Positions 5,908 to 9,782 of a stretch of 9,782 nucleotides of DNA are shown one piece after another. Origin of the DNA: CAZUZD01 sp964624465 (GTDB taxonomy: Bacteria; Planctomycetota; Planctomycetia; Isosphaerales; Isosphaeraceae); NCBI GenBank assembly GCA_964624465.1, contig CAZUZD010000238.1:1-9782 (forward strand). The letters run 5' to 3'. The notes beneath the pieces were generated by a model. That model saw nothing but the letters and a program-made list of their open reading frames with translations. It did not search any database and was not told the origin of the DNA. The stretch's first letter is position 1. Each line of letters opens with the position of its first letter. A program made the position numbers and the translations under genes.

Positions 5908-7241
5908 CCCCCCGGGCCATCGTGGCCGAGCTGGACCGCGACATCGTCGGCCAGGCCGACGCCAAGCGTGCCGTCGCGATCGCCCTGCGGAACCGCTGGC
6001 GCCGGCAGCAACTGCCTGACGACCTCCGTGCGCAGGTGACGCCCAAGAACATCCTCATGATCGGCCCGACCGGGGTGGGCAAGACCGAGATCGCCCGGTG
6101 CCTGGCCCGGCTGGTGGGCGCCCCGTTCGTGAAGGTCGAGGCGACGAAGTTCACCGAGGTCGGCTACGTCGGCCGCGACGTCGAGAGCATGGTCCGCGAC
6201 CTGGTCGAGGTCGCCATCGGGCTGGTGCGCGACCGCGAGCGCGAGCGGGTGTCGGCCGCGGCCGCCGCCCAGGTCGACGATCGACTGGTGGACCTGCTCC
6301 TGCCGGCCACCCCGACGACCTGGCAGACGCCCGACTCGCCCGAGGCCCGCGAGGCCGCCGAGCGCCGGCAGCGCACCCGCGAGAAGCTTCTCGGCCAGCT
6401 CCGCGCCGGGGCGCTGGAAGATCGCATGATCGAGGTCACCCTGCCCGGCCGCGCCTCCGCCCCCGTGTCGATCCTCGGAGGGGCGAATCTCGAGCAGATG
6501 GAGATGGACCTGCAGGGGATGTTCGAGAAGCTGGTGCCGAAGCCGGCCCGGACCCAGCAGCTCCCCGTGCGCGAGGCACGGCCGATCCTGATCGCCCAGC
6601 AGGCTGAGGCGATGATCGACCCCGAGAAGGTCAAGCTCGCCGCCGTGGCGCTGGTCGAGGAGTCGGGGATTATCTTCCTCGACGAGATCGACAAGGTCGC
6701 CGGCGACGACGGCGGCGGTGGCCGTGGGCCCGACGTCTCGCGCCAGGGGGTTCAGCGCGACCTGCTCCCGATCGTCGAGGGGACCACGGTCAACACGAAG
6801 CATGGCCCGGTGCGGACCGACCATGTCCTGTTCATCGCCGCCGGGGCCTTCCACCGGGCCAAGCCCTCCGACCTGATGCCCGAGCTCCAGGGCCGGTTCC
6901 CGATCCGGGTCGAGCTGCAGGACCTGACGCGCGACGACTTCGCCCGTATCCTCCGCGAGCCGCGCGCCTCGCTGGTCCGGCAGTACCAGGCCCTGCTGGA
7001 GACCGAGGGCGTGACGGTCCGGTTCGCCGACGACGCCATCGAGGCGATGGCCGACCTGGCGCATCAGGTGAACCGCTCGACCCAGAACATCGGCGCCCGG
7101 CGGCTCCACACGATCCTGGAGCGGGTGCTCGACGAGCNNNNNNNNNNCCGGGGCGAGACGGTGACCATCGATGCCGCCCTCGTGCGCCAGCGGCTCGACG
7201 CCGTTGCGAAGGACGAGGACCTGAGCCGCTACATTCTCTGA
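5895..7241 (+). CDS. hslU: ATP-dependent protease ATPase subunit HslU (ClpY), containing an assembly gap
   Basis: HslU is the AAA+ unfoldase that feeds substrates into HslV. The GTG start at 5895 is set by GGAGGAG at 5883-5889 and by the typical opening ELTPRAIVAELD, and lies inside the end of hslV. Visible motifs are Walker A GPTGVGKT (57-64), pore loop GYVG (90-93), the intermediate domain (about 110-240), Walker B IIFLDEID (259-266), the arginine finger region ELQGRF (330-335), sensor 2 GARRLH (400-405) and the C-terminal EDLSRYIL that docks into HslV. As written it is 448 residues, close to the usual 440-460. Ten Ns at 7138-7147 replace residues just after VLDE. The frame continues correctly beyond them, but the segment looks a few residues too short for the family. 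Nothing suggests a pseudogene. Confidence 0.96.
   Translation: MRELTPRAIVAELDRDIVGQADAKRAVAIALRNRWRRQQLPDDLRAQVTPKNILMIGPTGVGKTEIARCLARLVGAPFVKVEATKFTEVGYVGRDVESMVRDLVEVAIGLVRDRERERVSAAAAAQVDDRLVDLLLPATPTTWQTPDSPEAREAAERRQRTREKLLGQLRAGALEDRMIEVTLPGRASAPVSILGGANLEQMEMDLQGMFEKLVPKPARTQQLPVREARPILIAQQAEAMIDPEKVKLAAVALVEESGIIFLDEIDKVAGDDGGGGRGPDVSRQGVQRDLLPIVEGTTVNTKHGPVRTDHVLFIAAGAFHRAKPSDLMPELQGRFPIRVELQDLTRDDFARILREPRASLVRQYQALLETEGVTVRFADDAIEAMADLAHQVNRSTQNIGARRLHTILERVLDEXXXXRGETVTIDAALVRQRLDAVAKDEDLSRYIL
7138..7147. other. Run of 10 N inside hslU
   Basis: Ten unknown bases interrupt the C-terminal domain of HslU between VLDE and RGETVTID. Homologs such as E. coli HslU have about nine residues between the matching flanks. 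Here there are four unknown residues plus one Arg, so the real gap is probably near 22 bases and the N run a placeholder. Confidence 0.9.
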
Positions 7242-7265
7242 GCACCATCACGGCCCTGGTCCAGT

Positions 7266-7314
7266 TTGCCGTCGTGCCGGCCGGGGTAAATCCGACTCAA
7301 GACCGGCACGGCAA
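7266..7314. repeat. Interrupted inverted repeat between hslU and the acidic-protein gene
   Basis: GTGCCGG (7274-7280) pairs with CCGGCAC (7303-7309). TTGCC (7266-7270) pairs with GGCAA (7310-7314), leaving a 3-base bulge on the left side. The loop is 22 bases. No T run follows, so it is a poor intrinsic terminator for hslU. Its right arm lies between the candidate -35 and -10 boxes of the next gene, which suits an operator. Confidence 0.4.
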
Positions 7315-7325
7315 TCCGTTACAAT
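7297..7325 (+). promoter_or_regulatory. Candidate promoter of the acidic-protein gene
   Basis: TACAAT at 7320-7325 matches five of six bases of the -10 consensus. The 17-base-distant -35 position (TCAAGA, 7297-7302) matches only three of six, so an activator or another sigma factor may be involved. Transcription would start near 7332, leaving a leader of about 160 bases. The adjacent inverted repeat overlaps this element. Confidence 0.4.
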
Positions 7326-7331
7326 CGAACC

Positions 7332-7492
7332 ACTCCGGCCGCCGTTCCCGCGAGCGGGAGGCGCTGGGGAGACACCCTGGCCGCGGCGGGTCCGGGGGGG
7401 GAATCCGGTCGGGCAAGTCCCTGACCCCGGCGGCGATGCCGGTCACCTCCACCCGCCGTCGCGGCGATTCGTCCCCAGGAAAGGGAACTTGG
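7332..7492 (+). promoter_or_regulatory. Structured 5' leader with mutually exclusive hairpins
   Basis: Several stems can be drawn by eye: TCCCG/CGGGA at 7346-7359; GGTCGGG (7407-7413) with CCC (7419-7421) and GACC (7423-7426), one base bulged; TGACC (7422-7426) with GGTCA (7441-7445) plus GGC/GCC inside; and CGCCG/CGGCG at 7454-7466. The second and third share bases 7423-7426 and cannot coexist. TCCC (7472-7475) can pair with GGGA (7483-7486) in the ribosome binding site. This resembles a switching leader, but no known riboswitch class was recognised. Compact hairpins are common in GC-rich DNA. Confidence 0.3.
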
Positions 7493-8062
7493 ATGAGCGG
7501 ACCGGACAGCGATCACGGACACGAGGATCGGAGCGATGAGCCGCTCTCGCTCCTGAACATTTATGAGGTGGAGACCGAGGGGGGGACCGAGCACTGGGTC
7601 GGGTTTCAGGACCCGGTCCTGGCCGGGGTCATCGGGGTGCAGTCGCATGCGATGGTCGGCGATTTCACGCCTGGCCCCGACGGCGACTTCGACCCCGAGA
7701 CCTTCGACGTGAACCCCGAGTTCCTCGAGGTCGTCACCGCCTACATGAACCTCCAGCCGGCGCAGTTGCCGGAGATGGCCGAGAACGCCAAGCAGATCCC
7801 CGGCCAGCCGCTCTACGTGGTCGACCCCCGCAACGACACGCCCCTGGACGAGGACCCGCCGGCCGAGGACGTCCTCGGGCACTTCCAGGTCGACGAGCAC
7901 GGCACGATCGTGCCCAACTCGTTCGAGTACAACACCGACCACACCTGGTTCAGCACTGAGGCCGGCGTCTCGGGCATGCTCGCCGATCGTCGCTTCTACG
8001 CCTGGCTGCACCCACAGGCACACGGCATCAAGCCCGAAACCCCGGCCGAGCCGGAGGCCTGA
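7493..8062 (+). CDS. Uncharacterised, highly acidic 189-residue protein
   Basis: I do not recognise this family. The ATG is chosen because AGGAAAGGGA (7477-7486) lies six bases ahead and because the frame upstream of it reads as low-quality leader sequence. The product has 37 Asp/Glu against 6 Lys/Arg, no Cys, no signal peptide and no membrane segment, so it is probably a soluble cytoplasmic protein. Residues 1-16 are a hydrophilic, disordered-looking lead. Residues 19-60 look like a beta-rich start (LNIYEVET, EHWVGFQDPV). The remainder is Pro-rich with several aromatic patches (SFEYNTDHTWF, FYAWLHPQ). It stands alone, with its own candidate promoter, downstream of hslVU and convergent with the flavoprotein gene, 35 bases from that gene's end. 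Codon use resembles its neighbours, so it looks like a genuine resident gene. The function is unknown; acting as a partner of a basic protein or a metal are speculations. Confidence 0.85.
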   Translation: MSGPDSDHGHEDRSDEPLSLLNIYEVETEGGTEHWVGFQDPVLAGVIGVQSHAMVGDFTPGPDGDFDPETFDVNPEFLEVVTAYMNLQPAQLPEMAENAKQIPGQPLYVVDPRNDTPLDEDPPAEDVLGHFQVDEHGTIVPNSFEYNTDHTWFSTEAGVSGMLADRRFYAWLHPQAHGIKPETPAEPEA

Positions 8063-8097
8063 GCGAGTCTGGTTCACGCCGGCGCGGCTTGTCTCGA

Positions 8098-9411
8098 TCA
8101 GACGACCGTGCCGGCGAGCCAGCCGGTGCTCCAGGCGGCCTGGAAGTTGTAGCCGCCGATCAGGCCGTCGAGGTCGAGCACCTCGCCGGCGAAGTGCAGG
8201 CCCGGCTGGAGCCGGCTCTCCAGGGTCGCGGGGTCGACCTCGTCGAGCCGCACGCCGCCGCTGGTGACCTCGGCCTTGCCGAAGCCGAGCGTGCCGGTGA
8301 TCGGGAGCAGCAGGCCCTTGAGGGCCCCCACCAACCGCTTGCGCTCGTCGCGGCTCAGTTCGGGTCCGATCCGGCCGGCCGGGATGCCGGCGTGCTCGAC
8401 GATCGCAGCCGCGAGGCGCGCCGGCAGCCCTCCCGGCAACAGGTTCACCACCTGCTGACGCCCTGTGCGGCAACTGGCGGCGAGCTGGGCATCGAGCGAC
8501 TCGGGGCTCGCGTCGGGCAGGAAGTCCAGCCGCAGCCGGAGGGATTCGGGGGCGTCGTGCCGCGCCACGGCCCGGCTCACGTCCAGGATCGCCGGGCCGG
8601 TCAGGCCGAAGTGGGCGAACAGCACGGCCTCCCGGCGTTCCAGCAGGACGGTGCCGTCCGGGGCGATGACGGCGGCGCGCCCATCCGGGACCGTCAAGCC
8701 ACGCAGCTCGGGGACCCAGGCGGGGCCGACGCGGATCGGGACCAGGGCCGGCCGGGTCTCGACGATCGAGTGCCCGAAGTGCCGCGCGAAGCCGTAGCCA
8801 TCGCCCGTCGTGCCGGCGCCGGGGAAGGACAGGCCGCCAACGGCGAGGATCACGCGGCTGGCGTGGACCTCTCCGTCCGGCACCCGGATGCGGAAGCCGC
8901 CGGCGGGGTCGGCCTCGATCGCCTGCGCGGGACACTCGTAGCGGATCACGGCGGCCGTGCGGCCGAGCCGCTGCATCAGGCCGGCGAGCACGTCGGTGGC
9001 CTTGTCGGAGGCCGGGAAGATCTTGCCGTTGCCCTCGACCTTCACCGCGACGCCCTCGGCCTCGAAGAGCTGCACGGTCTGCTCGACGCCGAGCGCCTTG
9101 AGCGCGGGCTTGAGGAATCCGCCATTGGCGCCGAAGGCCTCGACGATGCTCCGCACGCCGCGGGCCTCGGCCTTGTTGTAGGCCGGGTCGATCGGGCCGC
9201 TGATCACGCCCAGGTGGCGGAGGCCGCGGGCGTTGGTCACGTTGCAGCGGGTGCCGCCCGACATCAGGATCTTGACGCCGGGCCGGCGGTTCTTCTCCAG
9301 CAGGATCACCCGGCGACCGCGCTCGGCGGCGGCGATGGCGGCGCACAGGCCGGCGGCGCCGGCGCCCAGGATCGCCACGTCGCAGGTCGTCGGGGCGGGC
9401 GGCACGGACAT
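8098..9411 (-). CDS. BaiN/YhiN/HI0933-type FAD-dependent oxidoreductase
   Basis: This 437-residue flavoprotein belongs to the HI0933/YhiN family, often labelled NAD(P)/FAD-dependent or aminoacetone-oxidase-like oxidoreductase. The natural substrate of most members is unknown; the Clostridium BaiN member has been linked to bile acid reduction, which should not be transferred here. The N-terminal dinucleotide-binding fold shows GAGAAG (16-21) and the ribose-binding acidic residue at E39. The family signature SGGTRCNVTN follows at 51-60. The C-terminus carries TLGFGKAEVTSGGV, then FAGEVLDLDG (407-416) and GGYNFQ (419-424), which close the FAD site. The length is slightly above the usual 390-420. 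No signal peptide is seen, so it is cytoplasmic. It starts 39 bases after the DUF1501 gene in the same direction and may share its transcript; the ribosome binding site before the ATG is weak (GAG only). Confidence 0.93.
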   Translation of the reverse strand: MSVPPAPTTCDVAILGAGAAGLCAAIAAAERGRRVILLEKNRRPGVKILMSGGTRCNVTNARGLRHLGVISGPIDPAYNKAEARGVRSIVEAFGANGGFLKPALKALGVEQTVQLFEAEGVAVKVEGNGKIFPASDKATDVLAGLMQRLGRTAAVIRYECPAQAIEADPAGGFRIRVPDGEVHASRVILAVGGLSFPGAGTTGDGYGFARHFGHSIVETRPALVPIRVGPAWVPELRGLTVPDGRAAVIAPDGTVLLERREAVLFAHFGLTGPAILDVSRAVARHDAPESLRLRLDFLPDASPESLDAQLAASCRTGRQQVVNLLPGGLPARLAAAIVEHAGIPAGRIGPELSRDERKRLVGALKGLLLPITGTLGFGKAEVTSGGVRLDEVDPATLESRLQPGLHFAGEVLDLDGLIGGYNFQAAWSTGWLAGTVV

Positions 9412-9450
9412 CGGGGGCGTCTCGGTTCGGTCGGGCCGGCGGGCGGCCGG

Positions 9451-9782
9451 TCAGGCGCGGGCGATCCGGTCGTAGACCACACCCTCGTTGAGGGTCGGAC
9501 GCTCGGGGCGGCCCTTGTGGCGGTAGACGAGCCGGGTGTGATCGACGCCCATCAGATGCAAGATCGTCGCGTGCAGGTCGTGCACGTGCAAGCGATCCTC
9601 GACCGCGTGGAGCCCCACCTCGTCGGTGGTGCCGATGGTGCGGCCGCCGACCACGCCGCCGCCGGCCATCCACATGGTGAACCCGTACGGGTTGTGGTCG
9701 CGGCCATCCCCCTTCTCCGACATCGGGGTCCGACCGAACTCGCCGCCCCAGACGACCAGGGTGTCGTCGAGCATCCCCCGCC
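9451..9782 (-). CDS. DUF1501 (sulfatase-like) protein, C-terminal part
   Basis: Only the last 110 or so residues are in view; the frame is open to the right edge, reading RG before the Met at 9774, so that Met is internal. The motif DDTLVVWGGEFGRTP, followed by GRDHNPYGF, WMAGGG and HDLHATILHLMG, is typical of the C-terminal end of DUF1501 proteins, related to the alkaline phosphatase/sulfatase superfamily. His in RDHN and in HDLHATI are likely metal ligands by family analogy. These proteins usually start with a Tat signal peptide and are abundant in Planctomycetes, where they often sit beside DUF1549/DUF1553 genes; that side lies beyond the window. The activity is not established. The stop is at 9451-9453, and the flavoprotein gene follows on the same strand. 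Confidence 0.93.
   Translation of the reverse strand, partial: RGMLDDTLVVWGGEFGRTPMSEKGDGRDHNPYGFTMWMAGGGVVGGRTIGTTDEVGLHAVEDRLHVHDLHATILHLMGVDHTRLVYRHKGRPERPTLNEGVVYDRIARA

Noticed and set aside
7401..7450. Partial resemblance to FMN (RFN) or cobalamin riboswitch cores (GGGAATCC, then CCGGCGGCGATG)
   Set aside because: The conserved 3' halves (a CCGACGGT-type segment for FMN, GCCACTG for cobalamin) are absent, and the downstream gene is not a vitamin gene.
8063..8097. A bidirectional terminator between the convergent genes
   Set aside because: Only a 4-bp stem (GCCG/CGGC at 8078-8088) with two T after it is visible, which is too weak to call.
7319..9673. A 784-codon minus-strand open frame spanning the acidic-protein gene and the flavoprotein gene
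   Set aside because: It is a shifted frame of the real flavoprotein gene and antisense to the acidic-protein gene; the product is Arg/Pro/Gly-rich low-complexity sequence.

Overview
The window is high-GC DNA that looks like a planctomycete chromosome, probably family Isosphaeraceae. The strongest lineage clue is the DUF1501 (sulfatase-like) C-terminus at the right edge, a family greatly expanded in Planctomycetes. Long Ala/Pro/Arg-rich reading frames and several genes with no familiar proteobacterial counterpart agree with this. The lineage is an inference from family content, not a database match. No rRNA, tRNA, mobile element or CRISPR array was seen.

Layout, left to right. Positions 2-2404 (+) hold the 3' part of a large single-pass membrane protein with a probable OB-like segment, a long helical repeat region and a BamE/SmpA-like C-terminal domain. 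About 490 bases without a convincing gene follow (2405-2896), carrying several inverted repeats and candidate promoters. Next are a DksA/TraR-type zinc-finger regulator (2897-3385), a strong intrinsic terminator, a good sigma70-like promoter, and an HtrA/Deg serine protease with two PDZ domains (3606-5186). The cytoplasmic HslV peptidase (5359-5907) and HslU ATPase (5895-7241) follow with overlapping reading frames; hslU contains a 10-N assembly gap. A leader of about 160 bases with mutually exclusive hairpins precedes an uncharacterised, very acidic 189-residue protein (7493-8062). The minus strand then carries, convergently, a DUF1501 C-terminus (9451-9782, running off the window) followed by a BaiN/YhiN/HI0933-type flavoprotein (8098-9411).

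The centre of the window is a protein-quality-control and stress neighbourhood: a secondary-channel RNA polymerase regulator, an envelope protease and the two-component cytoplasmic HslVU protease lie in a row on one strand. The terminator at 3423-3465 and the promoter at 3496-3525 separate the regulator from the protease genes, so shared regulation is not shown. The least understood items are the large membrane protein, the acidic 189-residue protein with its structured leader, and the palindromes upstream of the DksA-like gene. No complete new system can be demonstrated from sequence alone.
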